Of a stretch of DNA of 64,000 bases, positions 51,914-61,037 are shown one piece after another. Under the pieces are notes generated by a model. It saw only the letters and a program-made list of their open reading frames with translations, searched no databases and was not told the DNA's origin. Numbering within the stretch: position 1 is the first letter of the stretch; the number at the start of each line of letters is the position of its first letter. Source of the stretch: UBA1181 sp045617845 (GTDB lineage Bacteria > Bacteroidota > Bacteroidia > Bacteroidales > Paludibacteraceae). The translations under genes were made by a program, and so were the position numbers. The stretch is taken from contig JAZLJL010000023.1 of NCBI GenBank assembly GCA_045617845.1, positions 29,263-93,262 on the forward strand. Reading direction: 5' to 3'.

Positions 51914-52582
51914 TTATATTTCTTCCCGATTTTCTTGTTTGGTGGCGCTGTGTCTGATTTCTTCCGGTCCCATCGTTGTTGTGCCTGTCGTTGAGGCTTT
52001 CGCCGCTTCAATCATCGCTTTCGCCACTAGTTCTGTCTCCATAGGTGACCATTCCTTTAACAAACCGAACCGGTTGATGAATTGCAGGACTTTCACCGAG
52101 AGTTTCTCTTCTGCCCTGTCGGAGTTTTTTCGGATCAATGAAGGCGGACGCATGATGATGTTCCTGGAATAGCCTAAGGCCAGTATGGCATCCTCTAGTG
52201 CCATTTTTAAACGAGGATAGAAGAATGATGATTGCGCGTCGGCGTTGAAGGCTGAGACGAGGGCGTATGTGCCGACTCCGTTCTTGCGTGCGGCTTTGGC
52301 GGTCTCGTATTGGTAGCTGTAGTCCACTTTCCATTGCGCCTCTTTGCTGCCGGCTTGCTTGCGTGTGGTGCCTAAGGCGGAGAATAAAATGTCTCCTTGG
52401 AGTTTGTCTCCCCATGAGTTGATGTCGTTGAAGTCCACGACGTGTGTTTTCAACTTAGGGTGGGAGATGTTCACTTCCCTTCGCACGAATATATCCACTT
52501 GGCTGAACTCTTCGTCCCGTAACAATTGGTTTACAATGTCTTTCCCTGTTGCGCCTGTGGCTCCGATTACGAGTGCTTTCAT
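51914..52582 (-). CDS. NAD(P)-binding Rossmann-fold protein (SDR, HTATIP2/YbjT-like)
   Basis: The 222-residue protein has the dinucleotide motif MKALVIGATGATGKDIVNQL, then LFSALGTTRKQAGS, YALVSAFNADAQSSFFYPRLK (with an SxxFYxxxK-type catalytic region) and RPPSLIRK. This is the atypical SDR group related to oxidoreductase HTATIP2; the substrate is unknown. It sits between the flavin reductase and M48 genes on the same strand. Confidence 0.88.
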   Translation of the reverse strand: MKALVIGATGATGKDIVNQLLRDEEFSQVDIFVRREVNISHPKLKTHVVDFNDINSWGDKLQGDILFSALGTTRKQAGSKEAQWKVDYSYQYETAKAARKNGVGTYALVSAFNADAQSSFFYPRLKMALEDAILALGYSRNIIMRPPSLIRKNSDRAEEKLSVKVLQFINRFGLLKEWSPMETELVAKAMIEAAKASTTGTTTMGPEEIRHSATKQENREEI

Positions 52583-52601
52583 AAATCTTCCGAGCTTCGT
52601 T

Positions 52602-53162
52602 TTATAGGTTTTTCCCTATGCTGAACGCTTGCCCGATGGTTGCTCCAACTTCCCTGTAGACGTGGTGGATAGGCTCATAGACGATGATGCCCATCTTCTC
52701 GACGTCCGGCTTCCCGTCTGCGGTGAGATAAGCCTCGTCCACTTGAATGTTCACGATCTCAGCCACAAGGTTGTACCCTTCGGAAGTCTCTCCGATTTTT
52801 TCTTTGATTTTACATTCGAGCGTCATCGGAAAGCAGTCGAACACCGGAGCGTCCACACATTTCGCTTTGCTGCTTTTCCAACCCGTCTTGTCCATTTTGT
52901 CCGGGTTTTTCTTTGCGCTGACTATGCCCACGTAGTCGCAGGCTACCATTGTTTTCTTTGTGCCGAAAGCTACGGTGAATTCGCCGTTGCGTTTAAGGTT
53001 CTCGGTCGTGGCGTGTACGCCCAATGAAATCATAATCTCCTTTTGGTCCCATTGACCGCCCCAAGCCGCATTCATGGCGTTGGCCTTGCCGTTTTCGTCG
53101 TAAGTGCCGATGATGAGCACCGGCTGCGGAATAGTCCAGGAATTTGGTTCAAAACTTTTCAT
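52602..53162 (-). CDS. Flavin reductase family protein (flavoredoxin-like)
   Basis: The 186-residue protein has TIPQPVLIIGTYDENGKANAMNAAWGG, SLGVHATTENLKRNGEFTVAF and ACDYVGIVSAKKNPDKMDKTGW, the FMN-binding split-barrel pattern of flavoredoxin and flavin reductases in anaerobes. A perfect -7 box lies about 110 nt upstream. It may be co-transcribed with the SDR gene (19-bp gap). Confidence 0.9.
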   Translation of the reverse strand: MKSFEPNSWTIPQPVLIIGTYDENGKANAMNAAWGGQWDQKEIMISLGVHATTENLKRNGEFTVAFGTKKTMVACDYVGIVSAKKNPDKMDKTGWKSSKAKCVDAPVFDCFPMTLECKIKEKIGETSEGYNLVAEIVNIQVDEAYLTADGKPDVEKMGIIVYEPIHHVYREVGATIGQAFSIGKNL

Positions 53163-53269
53163 TTTTCCTTTGTGGATTATATTGTCTTATCCGACACATT
53201 ACACTCCTACGCAATAGTTTTCTTCCCTATCGATAGGAATGTGTCTCGTTATTTATAACACTTATAACG

Positions 53270-53277
53270 CAAAGATA
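53270..53277 (-). promoter_or_regulatory. -7 element of the flavin reductase gene
   Basis: TATCTTTG on the minus strand; predicted leader about 100 nt. No clear -33 box. Confidence 0.45.
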
Positions 53278-53316
53278 ATATTTCTTGACAAGAAAAATAA
53301 TTTATTGTGCCTTTGT

Positions 53317-53790
53317 TTAATCATTCGAAACATCTTGCGTCGAGACGCTTCTGATCCTTTTGAAGTTTTTCTCGTCGATGATAATCGTGTTCCAATATCC
53401 TTTGCGCATTTTCAGTCCAACCACATCTCCTTCGTTGTAATGGTAATATGAAATTTTGTCCGTCGTTATGCATATCTTTTTTTCCCCTGGAATGTGCATG
53501 ATGAGTTCATATTTAGTTCCTTTTTTCCAGCGAGTTCCTATTATTTTGTCGACAATGGTCGCTTCTTTTATTTTGTATTCCTTATCGGCGAAAAGAGTGT
53601 TTGTTGAATCGAAAGCGAAGAAAGTGAACATAATGGGAACGAATACCCATGTTAATTTACTTTTTTCATGAAACAATGTTATGGTAGAGAATAGAGCTAA
53701 TGCATATGTCATGATTATGAATATCCATAACATTGGCGTCGTTTCAATGGATAAATTTATTTGAGAATTCATAATTGAGAAAATTATCAT
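53317..53790 (-). CDS. Small membrane protein of unknown function
   Basis: The 157-residue protein has two hydrophobic segments near the N-terminus (MLWIFIIMTYALALFSTITLF and WVFVPIMFTFFAF), then a soluble C-terminal part of about 95 residues with alternating strands (YKIKEATIVDKIIGTRWKKGTKYELIMHIPGEK). It may be an OB-like domain facing the periplasm. Codon use is A/T-rich compared with flanking core genes, suggesting accessory DNA. A start at the internal ATG (MNSQINL) is possible. Confidence 0.55.
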   Translation of the reverse strand: MIIFSIMNSQINLSIETTPMLWIFIIMTYALALFSTITLFHEKSKLTWVFVPIMFTFFAFDSTNTLFADKEYKIKEATIVDKIIGTRWKKGTKYELIMHIPGEKKICITTDKISYYHYNEGDVVGLKMRKGYWNTIIIDEKNFKRIRSVSTQDVSND

Positions 53791-53902
53791 TATGATGAAT
53801 ATCCCATATAATATTTTTGAGATGAATGTTGAGAATCCTTGTTTTTTTTGTCGTCGCTCATGGTGATATTTTTTTTATTTCTTTTGATATGTTCGGTTCT
53901 TT

Positions 53903-54673
53903 TTATCCATTGACCTTGAATCTTCCCACGAACTCATCCACAATCTTCTTCAGATCAGTAGGTATCGTGGCGTAAGCTGCTTGCCACAAATCAGTCGGCA
54001 CACCCCAACGAGCACCGGCCATAGCGCCCGCGATGGCGCCGTTCGTGTCGGTATCGCCGCCCCTGAGGACCGTGTTGCGCAAAGTATCCTCATAGGAAGT
54101 CCCCTTCGCCACCTCCTGGATGCAGAGAGGCACCGTGTTTTGACAGATAGCGTTAAAGGTATCGAAGGGTTTGGTGAAGGTTCCCCATTCAGGGTAATAC
54201 GAAGTCATCAGCTTCTTGAAACCCTGCACATCATCTTTGTGGTGACGGAAGAACCAGATCGCATGAGCCGTGGCTTGTGCTCCTTTGATGCCCTCCGGAT
54301 GGTTGTGCGTACACGCCGCCGATTTCTCCGCCTCGCGCAGCACCACATCTTCCTGATCGAACGCCCATCCTACAGCACTGACACGCATGGCGGAACCGTT
54401 TCCGCAAGAATTGTAGGGTGCGTCGCCTCCTTGATGCAACCAATTAATAAATCCGGAACCATAAGCGCCCATCGGATTCGGGTGACGAAGACATATCTCA
54501 CGCAAGGCATCGCCATACGGGATGTCGTTGAGAATAGCGTATGCGACCGCAATGGTGCAAATCGAATCGTCCGTAATCTCCTTGCCACTTTTGACCAGTG
54601 GGAAATTCTTATCCCTTGTATTGTTGAACTCATAAATCGATCCAACATAATCTCCTATTAACGCTCCAATCAT
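53903..54673 (-). CDS. ADP-ribosylglycohydrolase (DraG) family protein
   Basis: The 256-residue protein begins MIGALIGDYVGSIYEFNNTR and has the DraG metal-binding aspartates in EITDDSICTIAVAYAIL and the C-terminal GGDTDTNGAIAGAMAGARWG. The binuclear magnesium hydrolase removes ADP-ribose from arginine or other groups. It could reverse an ADP-ribosylation made elsewhere, for example by toxins. The start is inside a 100-bp gap with no strong promoter. Confidence 0.9.
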   Translation of the reverse strand: MIGALIGDYVGSIYEFNNTRDKNFPLVKSGKEITDDSICTIAVAYAILNDIPYGDALREICLRHPNPMGAYGSGFINWLHQGGDAPYNSCGNGSAMRVSAVGWAFDQEDVVLREAEKSAACTHNHPEGIKGAQATAHAIWFFRHHKDDVQGFKKLMTSYYPEWGTFTKPFDTFNAICQNTVPLCIQEVAKGTSYEDTLRNTVLRGGDTDTNGAIAGAMAGARWGVPTDLWQAAYATIPTDLKKIVDEFVGRFKVNG

Positions 54674-54782
54674 AAGTGATTCGTTTGAAGTATATAATAC
54701 ATAAAATTAATCATAATAATTTCCAATGGCAAATGTTTTAGCGTAAAATCTACAGCATCCTAATAAAAAAACATTCAAACGC

Positions 54783-55295
54783 TCAAGCGATAGGGTCACC
54801 GCAGAAAGCTTTGCGTCTGCATTTCTTGCACATTTCCCCCATCCAGACGTCGTCGAACTCATTCATGGCGGCGTCCACTAGCTCAGGCATATCGGTAAAG
54901 ACGCCCGCCTCGAAATTACGGGTGTACGCACCCTTCATACCCATACCAGCGCCCGTCAGATTAGCGCTACCGATGTAAGCCCTTTCGCAGTCGATGATGA
55001 CCAGCTTGAAGTGGACACGGGGACATAGGGCACGTTCCAAGCTTTGTGATAGGAGAGGGTATTTGTCGAAATCTTCACGGAAAGCGGGACCAGGTTCCTT
55101 GGCATGGATAAGGCGTACCTCCACGCCCCGTTTGATCAGTTCGGCAAGCAAGGCGAGGAAAGGCTTTCTTTCACCATTCGTCTCAATGTAGAGGTCTTTG
55201 ATATCAGCGGTGCCAATCCAAAGCGTGCGTTTCGCATGTTGGAGCTGGTCGAGCACGACGCTGTAGTGGGCGGAGTCGGAGATGAAGCGGAGCAT
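54783..55295 (-). CDS. Phospholipase D-like protein with single HKD motif
   Basis: The 170-residue protein has one HxK(x4)D motif: HFKLVIIDCERAYIGSANLTGAGMG. The single motif implies dimerisation, as in Nuc-type endonucleases and many restriction-associated PLD domains. A tail with four cysteines (MCKKCRRKAFCGDP) could bind zinc or iron-sulfur. It lies 110 bp upstream of the DraG-like gene. Its substrate may be DNA, RNA or lipid. Confidence 0.8.
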   Translation of the reverse strand: MLRFISDSAHYSVVLDQLQHAKRTLWIGTADIKDLYIETNGERKPFLALLAELIKRGVEVRLIHAKEPGPAFREDFDKYPLLSQSLERALCPRVHFKLVIIDCERAYIGSANLTGAGMGMKGAYTRNFEAGVFTDMPELVDAAMNEFDDVWMGEMCKKCRRKAFCGDPIA

Positions 55296-55436
55296 GAGGG
55301 GAGGAATTTAGATGTTTTGATGAGTTATTTCATATCGATAAATATCGTAATGCATATTACTGTGATGTGTGTTACGATAATGTAAATGTAAGGATAAAAA
55401 TATTATCTTTAGATGTTAAATATAAAAATCACACAC

Positions 55437-55937
55437 ATGTCAGACAGAGTAACAGCTTGGTTTGAACTTCCGCCTAACATTGAATGCAAGGAACAGGTTT
55501 TGATGGATATGGTCCAAGAAAAATGTCCTGATCTTGTAACAATGTCAAAATATGATAGGAAACTGACCGGAAGCGGTTTTTATACGTACTTCGTAGACGA
55601 AGGATTGCCTGGCTATGCGGGCATCTTCATTTGGGACAGTAGCGGTACAATCTACGAATCTAGCAAGGAATCCAAACGACTACGGAATTTCATAAAGAAA
55701 GTAGTCAATGTTTTTGGTGTTCATGAAGTTTGGTACGCTTCGGAAATGTCGTTGGATTACATTGAGGATTTTGCGGATCCATATGAAGATTTTGATTACG
55801 ATTGGAAAACCGTCGTCAAAACGAAGAGTGCAGAACTAAAAGCAATGTATGAGGAGCAGTCACGTGGAGAAGATTGTCGATGGAATGCAGGAGAAATAAT
55901 ATTCCTGCACGATGATTTTGAGGATATTATTGATTGA
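55437..55937 (+). CDS. Acidic protein of unknown function
   Basis: From MSDRVTAWFELPPNIECKEQ the protein is 166 residues long; an alternative start at 55413 would add eight residues. It is strongly acidic (FADPYEDFDYDWK; HDDFEDIID) with a central alpha/beta pattern (YAGIFIWDSSGTIYESSKESKRLRNFIKKVV). No domain was recognised. A near-consensus -7 box (TATCTTTA, 55404-55411) favours the shorter start. It is divergent from the PLD-like gene and stands alone. Confidence 0.6.
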   Translation: MSDRVTAWFELPPNIECKEQVLMDMVQEKCPDLVTMSKYDRKLTGSGFYTYFVDEGLPGYAGIFIWDSSGTIYESSKESKRLRNFIKKVVNVFGVHEVWYASEMSLDYIEDFADPYEDFDYDWKTVVKTKSAELKAMYEEQSRGEDCRWNAGEIIFLHDDFEDIID

Positions 55938-56058
55938 ATACTGTCATGATGTATATTTTCCATACCCTATCCAATTCTTCATCGTCATTCCTTTTAAGAC
56001 AGCCTTCCGGCAAGACTCAAAGATATTGTTAATTATTATCTACTTAACAATTAATCAT

Positions 56059-56550
56059 TTACAATATTTCCAACGCTATCGCGGCGCACGCCTCCGCATC
56101 CGCCAGTGCATGATGGTGGTTCTCCAACTCATAGCCGCATAAGGCGGAGATGGTGTGCAGTTGATGGTTCTCCGCTTGGGGAAAGGCTCTCCGTGCGGCT
56201 TGATAGGTACAGTGGAACTCATAGTCCGGATAGTCCATTTGATAACAACGGAAGACCGCTTTCAGGCATCTTTCGTCGAAAGACTTGTTGTGCGCCACAA
56301 GCGGTAAATCTTTGATAAGCGGTTCGATCTTTTCCCAGACGCGGGGAAAAACCTCCGCATTCCTTGTGTCTTCCTCCGTTAACCCGTGCACTTGCGTGTT
56401 CCAATAGTTGCAATACTCAGGCTCCGGCTTAATGAGCGAGTAAAACTCGTCCACTTTCTTTCCGTTGCGGTAAACGACCACGCCTACGCTGCAGACGGAT
56501 GTACACTCCCTATTGGCGGTCTCAAAATCTATTGCTGCGAAATCTTTCAT
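56059..56550 (-). CDS. DEDDh 3'-5' exonuclease
   Basis: The 163-residue protein is an RNase-T/DnaQ-fold exonuclease. Catalytic residues: FAAIDFETAN (D8, E10), LVAHNKSFDERCL (Asp in motif II) and HHHALADAEAC (motif III His and Asp). It is a single-domain protein with no polymerase partner and could act in DNA repair or RNA trimming. It is 5 bp from the WYL regulator gene, transcribed after it. Confidence 0.9.
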   Translation of the reverse strand: MKDFAAIDFETANRECTSVCSVGVVVYRNGKKVDEFYSLIKPEPEYCNYWNTQVHGLTEEDTRNAEVFPRVWEKIEPLIKDLPLVAHNKSFDERCLKAVFRCYQMDYPDYEFHCTYQAARRAFPQAENHQLHTISALCGYELENHHHALADAEACAAIALEIL

Positions 56551-56555
56551 CTCCT

Positions 56556-57461
56556 TTATTTGTATTTTTCCGCGATGTCTTTGATAATCCCCGCGATTTG
56601 TTCCCTGAACCAGATTGGTTCCAGCACCTCCATTTCGACGTTATTCTTGAGTACCTCCTGCATAAGGTCATAGGTCGTCTTTACATCCAGTTGGAAGATG
56701 CTGTATTTTTCGTTACGTTCGATTTCCTTTTGTGTGTCATGCATCGGCAGGTCGCGCAGGTAGTTCGCTTGGCTGGCGGAGACCTTTAGCTTCACATGTT
56801 CACATTCGGATCCGTCTCCTACGATGACGCCGAAACAATCGCTGAAGAATGTCTTGGGGTCGAAGTCTTCCGGGTATTCGAACGTGTGGCTTGAAATTCT
56901 GAATCCTTTTATCCTGTCTAGGCTGTATATTGTGTCGTAACCGTTGCCCCATGAACGGCCGACAAGGTACCACCTCTGTCGGAATAGTTTGACGCACAGA
57001 GGCATCACGTAGTGCTCTTTCGTTCCGTCTGTCCAATAGTTGTGGTACGTGATGTGGATGAGGCTGTTTTTCTTCATGGCTTCGATGATCGGGGTGAGGT
57101 AGGCTTGCCCGCTAGGCACATTCTCCAGCAATATCCTGTCCTTTATTGATTTGCATCCTGTCAGGGAGTTGCTGATCGAGTAGGTGCTGAGCAGCCATTG
57201 ACCGATTGATCCGTCCTTAATCTCTTCGATGTTGGCGATGTGGTAATTAAATGGCGCCGTTTTCTCGCAATCGATGATAAGCCCGAACGTGTCGAGGATG
57301 TTGGCTTTCCATTTGTGGAATGTCCGCTTGTGTAATTCTTCCCCTTGGCTTAGGTCTACATTATCCATCCACGCCCGATTGAGTTGTTCGAACGTGATTT
57401 CCTTCGCATTGTAGATGGTCTCCACAATCCAGACAAGTTTGTTCATTTGATTCAGCGCCAT
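56556..57461 (-). CDS. WYL-domain transcriptional regulator
   Basis: The 301-residue protein has an N-terminal helix-turn-helix-like region (about residues 1-80) and a WYL domain: ITYHNYWTDGTKEHYVMPLCVKLFRQRWYLVGRS, with WYL (RWYLVG) preserved, then a WCX-type C-terminal region with EYPEDFDPKTFFSDCFG. WYL proteins sense nucleic-acid or nucleotide ligands and often control DNA-damage or defence genes. It shares a transcript with the exonuclease gene. Confidence 0.9.
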   Translation of the reverse strand: MALNQMNKLVWIVETIYNAKEITFEQLNRAWMDNVDLSQGEELHKRTFHKWKANILDTFGLIIDCEKTAPFNYHIANIEEIKDGSIGQWLLSTYSISNSLTGCKSIKDRILLENVPSGQAYLTPIIEAMKKNSLIHITYHNYWTDGTKEHYVMPLCVKLFRQRWYLVGRSWGNGYDTIYSLDRIKGFRISSHTFEYPEDFDPKTFFSDCFGVIVGDGSECEHVKLKVSASQANYLRDLPMHDTQKEIERNEKYSIFQLDVKTTYDLMQEVLKNNVEMEVLEPIWFREQIAGIIKDIAEKYK

Positions 57462-57489
57462 ATTCGTTTCCTTTTCGAGTACTTATTCG

Positions 57490-57497
57490 CAAAGGTA
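57490..57497 (-). promoter_or_regulatory. -7 element of the WYL regulator gene
   Basis: TACCTTTG on the minus strand, perfect. It abuts the mnmE terminator, so the transcript of the WYL-exonuclease pair starts just after termination of mnmE. Confidence 0.5.
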
Positions 57498-57529
57498 AAA
57501 AATATGGTGTGCCTTTTGTGGGCACACCA
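57497..57529 (-). terminator. mnmE terminator
   Basis: TGGTGTGCC pairs with GGCACACCA (57505-57513 and 57521-57529), followed on the minus strand by a run of six T residues. Confidence 0.85.
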
Positions 57530-57553
57530 TGGATTTTTTGTCTGAGGTGATTA

Positions 57554-58966
57554 TTATTTGCCGATGCAGAAGTGTTTGAAAATGTTTCCGAGCACTTCGT
57601 CTGTGGTGATCGTTCCTGTGATTTCTCCCAGGTAGTGCAGGCATTCGCGGATGTCTTGGCTGAGAAAGTCGCCGGAGATGTTTTGCTCCAGTCCCGCTTT
57701 AACTCTTTCGATGGCAGTGTAGGCGTTTTGTAGGGCTTCGTAGTGCCGCATGTTGGTCACCATCACGTCATTGTCGCCAATGGAAGGAATTGCTGCCACA
57801 TTCAGCAAGAGGCTTTCCAATTGGTTGGTGTTGTCGTTGTGTTTGGCGGAGATGAATATTTGGTGGTCGCCCATGTCCCGGTAGTAGTCGGATAGTTTCT
57901 GGCGGACGGATTCGTCCACGAGGTCCTTTTTGTTGAATGCGATGATGAGTTTCTTATCCGCCACGTGTTCCATGATGGAAGGGCGCATGGCGTCCAGATG
58001 GTGTAAGGGTTGGGTGGCGTCGATTACCCAAAGTATGATGGATGCTTTGTCCATCATTTTGTAACTACGTTCTATGCCTAGGCTTTCGATTGTGTCCGAT
58101 GTCTCCCTCAATCCTGCGGTGTCAATGAAACGGAATAGGATACCATCCAGTACGATGGTGTCTTCGATTACGTCGCGGGTTGTCCCGTGGATGTCGGAGA
58201 CGATGGCTTTGTCTTCTTTCAGCAGGTAATTGAGTAGGGTGGATTTGCCGGCGTTCGTCTCTCCGATGATGGAGACGGGTATGCCGTTTTTGATGGCGTT
58301 CCCTGTGCTGAAGGAGTTTTTGAGTTTAAGGATTTTGGCGGATATTTCTTCCGCCAGGTTCTTCAGTTGTGAACGGTCCGCGAACTCTAGTTCCTCATGG
58401 TCGCTGAAGTCCAACTCCAGTTCTACCAACGAGGTGAATGTCAAAAGTCGGTCCCTTAAGGTCATGAGCTCTTTGGAGAATCCTCCGCGCATTTGGTTCA
58501 TGGCGAGTCGGTGGGAGGCTTTGTTCTGTGATGCGATTAGGTCTGCGATCGCTTCCGCTTGGCTAAGGTCCATCCTGCCGTTGGCGAAGGCTCTTTGCGT
58601 GAATTCTCCGTGTGTCGCCATCCTGCAACCCTTGGAGAGGAGAAGCTTCAGGATCTCTTGTTGGATGAAGGTCGAACCGTGACAGGATATCTCCACGGAG
58701 TCTTCTCCCGTGAAGGAATGGGGACCTTTGAAGATGGTGGCCACCACTTCGTCGATGATTTCCTCTTTGTCGGAACGAATGGTCCCGAAATGGGCGGTGT
58801 GGCTTTTGGCCTCCGTGAGCTTTTTTCCTGCTTTGACGGAGACGAAAATCTTGTCCGTCACGTTGATTGCCTCTGGTCCGGAGATGCGTATGATGGCGAT
58901 GGCTCCCAAGCCTGGGGCTGTCGATACTGCGCAAATTGTGTCTGTCGCTATGTTGATTCTGTCCAT
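57554..58966 (-). CDS. mnmE: tRNA modification GTPase MnmE
   Basis: The 470-residue protein forms 5-substituted uridine at tRNA wobble position 34 together with MnmG. The N-terminal tetrahydrofolate-binding domain has GLGAIAIIRISGPEA, the helical domain follows, and the inserted G domain carries IGETNAGKSTLLNYLL, DTAGLRE and NKKDLV. The C-terminal CIGK motif is intact. It is monocistronic with a strong terminator. Confidence 0.97.
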   Translation of the reverse strand: MDRINIATDTICAVSTAPGLGAIAIIRISGPEAINVTDKIFVSVKAGKKLTEAKSHTAHFGTIRSDKEEIIDEVVATIFKGPHSFTGEDSVEISCHGSTFIQQEILKLLLSKGCRMATHGEFTQRAFANGRMDLSQAEAIADLIASQNKASHRLAMNQMRGGFSKELMTLRDRLLTFTSLVELELDFSDHEELEFADRSQLKNLAEEISAKILKLKNSFSTGNAIKNGIPVSIIGETNAGKSTLLNYLLKEDKAIVSDIHGTTRDVIEDTIVLDGILFRFIDTAGLRETSDTIESLGIERSYKMMDKASIILWVIDATQPLHHLDAMRPSIMEHVADKKLIIAFNKKDLVDESVRQKLSDYYRDMGDHQIFISAKHNDNTNQLESLLLNVAAIPSIGDNDVMVTNMRHYEALQNAYTAIERVKAGLEQNISGDFLSQDIRECLHYLGEITGTITTDEVLGNIFKHFCIGK

Positions 58967-58978
58967 GATCGATGATAT

Positions 58979-60457
58979 TTATTTTTCCCAGCCGTTGAAG
59001 ATGTCTTCACCATATTGGTGGTGTTCGTCTTCCTTATGGGTAGGGTACCATATTTGTGCGAAGAAGGGGTTTCCTTTCGCTATTTCGTCGTAGTTCCAAG
59101 GGGAGGGTAGGCATTCCGGACACCAATGTCCGCCTAATAGGATGAGCGCCGGCGAGGCCTCGAATTGGTGTCCGAATTGGCATCTCCACTTCAGTTTTGT
59201 GTGCGTGTCTCCCTTTTCCATTGTGTCGCTTAGGCAACTCCCACCTCGGAAAGATGCGGCTTGGCGCATGTCGTCGATGGTCCACTCCTTAGTGGATTTT
59301 GACTCGTCGTAACCGTGGTCTAGGAGGATGGCTTGGTCTGAAGGGTGGGAGAGGTCTTGGTGTTCCCAGCCCGGAATGTTCTTCCAGTCGTCTTTGGTCC
59401 CGTAGTAGGCAGATATTCTGTTCTCGTCATTGTTTTGTATCCACCATTGTGTCCCCCATTGTTTTTTGAAGGCGAGTGGCTTGATGAACGATTTGATGAC
59501 GAAGGCGGGTACGAAGGCGGCCAGGTGGTAGAACCACGGCACCTTTTTGCCTAGTTGCTTGAAGTAATCGTCGACTGGTATGTTTGCTCTGAAATGGAGG
59601 TAGTTCTCCAGTATCTGTGCGTCCAGGTACCAGTATCCGTGGAAGTTACGGAGGACGAACCATTGTGGATCGAATATTTTCTCCGGTTTCGGACAATGGA
59701 TGGTTCGGAGCAACTTGCACTCGAACTCGTAGTTGCTCATACGGTATTCGGGACCGCTGCTGATGTTGTAGAAACGGTTCCAGAACTCGTCGGGCACATC
59801 CGCTTCGCAAAGGTTGGCGAGTAGGCGTCCGCTGTCTTCAATCGTGGTCCATTCCAGTACGCCGCGTAAGGGTACATGGAACATGATGGGGTCGAAGTTC
59901 TTGAAGATGGCGGGGTGGAGAATGCCTGATTGCCTTAGGCAAACCCATTTCTTGATGCCTGATTCCACGATGGTGCGTTCCGCCACAGTCTTGCTGATTC
60001 CGTAATGGTCATAGACGCTGATGCATATCGGGTCGCCTGTCCGTCCCCAATGTTTAGGCTCGTTGCGGTCGCTTGTCTGGGCTACGGATCCTATGTAGCA
60101 AACTTTGATGTCGTCGGCGTTGGGTTGTGCCAATACCGCTTTCGCGACGTTTTCCGCGGCTGTTCGGTTGACATGGCGTGTCTTGTTGGGAAAGTAGTCG
60201 GCGGATGGTGATACCATTCCTCCCACGTGAAGGACGTAGTCGGCGCCTTGGGTAGCTTCTAACACATCCTCGTAATGGGTGAGGTCGCCCCAAACAATCC
60301 GTATCTTGCCATCGAAGCTGGAAAGCTTCTTGCGGTTGGTTTCGCTTGGGCGCGCTAGTATGGTCACGTCGAAGCGGTCTAGCCTCCCCATTAATTCTTG
60401 GAGACCTGCCCAACCCATGGTTCCGGTGGCGCCCGTTAGGAAAATCCTCTTTTTCAT
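58979..60457 (-). CDS. NAD-dependent epimerase/dehydratase with C-terminal zinc ribbon
   Basis: The 492-residue protein has two parts. Residues 1 to about 330 form an extended SDR: MKKRIFLTGATGTMGWAGLQEL (GxxGxxG), YVLHVGGMVSP, YIGSVAQTSDRN and the catalytic YDHYGISKTVAER (YxxxK). After a linker, the last about 110 residues contain a zinc-ribbon pattern: WRCQFGHQFEASPALILLGGHWCPEC, with W-x-C-x3-H and CPxC. That pattern is normally seen in stand-alone or DNA-binding proteins, so its fusion to an SDR is unusual. The substrate is unknown. Confidence 0.8.
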   Translation of the reverse strand: MKKRIFLTGATGTMGWAGLQELMGRLDRFDVTILARPSETNRKKLSSFDGKIRIVWGDLTHYEDVLEATQGADYVLHVGGMVSPSADYFPNKTRHVNRTAAENVAKAVLAQPNADDIKVCYIGSVAQTSDRNEPKHWGRTGDPICISVYDHYGISKTVAERTIVESGIKKWVCLRQSGILHPAIFKNFDPIMFHVPLRGVLEWTTIEDSGRLLANLCEADVPDEFWNRFYNISSGPEYRMSNYEFECKLLRTIHCPKPEKIFDPQWFVLRNFHGYWYLDAQILENYLHFRANIPVDDYFKQLGKKVPWFYHLAAFVPAFVIKSFIKPLAFKKQWGTQWWIQNNDENRISAYYGTKDDWKNIPGWEHQDLSHPSDQAILLDHGYDESKSTKEWTIDDMRQAASFRGGSCLSDTMEKGDTHTKLKWRCQFGHQFEASPALILLGGHWCPECLPSPWNYDEIAKGNPFFAQIWYPTHKEDEHHQYGEDIFNGWEK

Positions 60458-60654
60458 TAAATTATTTCCTTTTTTGATAGGGAATATGAATGTTTTTTTG
60501 TATGTTTGGAAAAAAGGTGGTAAATGACCAACTTTTGCAAAGGTAGCAATTTTTTTTGGGAGGTGTCGGAGGTGACCGCTTTTTCGGTCCGATATGAAAA
60601 AAATTGTGGAAATGGCTTGTGATTAAGGGTATTTAACAAAAAAACGTTTTATTC

Positions 60655-60687
60655 TTTGTTCAGTGTCATTATTTATTATTATTTTTG
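60655..60687 (+). promoter_or_regulatory. Consensus promoter of the winged-helix gene
   Basis: TTTG (60655-60658), 21 nt, TATTTTTG (60680-60687). The start near 60694 leaves a 37-nt leader and excludes the in-frame start at 60656. Confidence 0.65.
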
Positions 60688-60730
60688 TAATAATGTGTAT
60701 AACTTTAATATATTAAATATTTTATTAACC

Positions 60731-60931
60731 ATGCTACAGAATGTAATTGGAGAAAATTCCGGTAAAGTTTGGCGTTTGCTGAATGAGAAAGGTGAGTTGA
60801 CCTTTAATCAAATCAAGAAAGAGTTAAAGTTGAAAAACGAGGAAATTTATCTCGCTTTGGGTTGGTTGTTCCGTGAGGATGTTATCTATTCTTGCGAGAA
60901 GGATGATACTCTACTCTTTGGTTGCCGTTAA
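60731..60931 (+). CDS. Small winged helix-turn-helix protein (DUF2582-like)
   Basis: The 66-residue protein starts MLQNVIGENSGKVWRLLNEK and is a compact winged helix: LTFNQIKKELKLKNEEIYLALGWLFREDVIYSC. It resembles the small Bacteroidota wHTH family often annotated DUF2582. It may bind DNA, but no target or partner is visible. It is a single-gene transcript with its own promoter and terminator. Confidence 0.82.
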   Translation: MLQNVIGENSGKVWRLLNEKGELTFNQIKKELKLKNEEIYLALGWLFREDVIYSCEKDDTLLFGCR

Positions 60932-60988
60932 TCTAACCTTTTAGGTCTTATTGTATTATGTGACTCCCTTATGGGGATAAAGGAATTT

Positions 60989-61021
60989 GGGAAGGTTACC
61001 TTCGGGTTCCCTTCCTTTTTT
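60989..61021 (+). terminator. Terminator after the winged-helix gene
   Basis: GGAAGG / CCTTCC and ACC / GGT flank a UUCG tetraloop with a 2-nt internal mismatch, followed by six T residues. Confidence 0.75.
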
Positions 61022-61037
61022 GTTTGTGGTGGATTAC

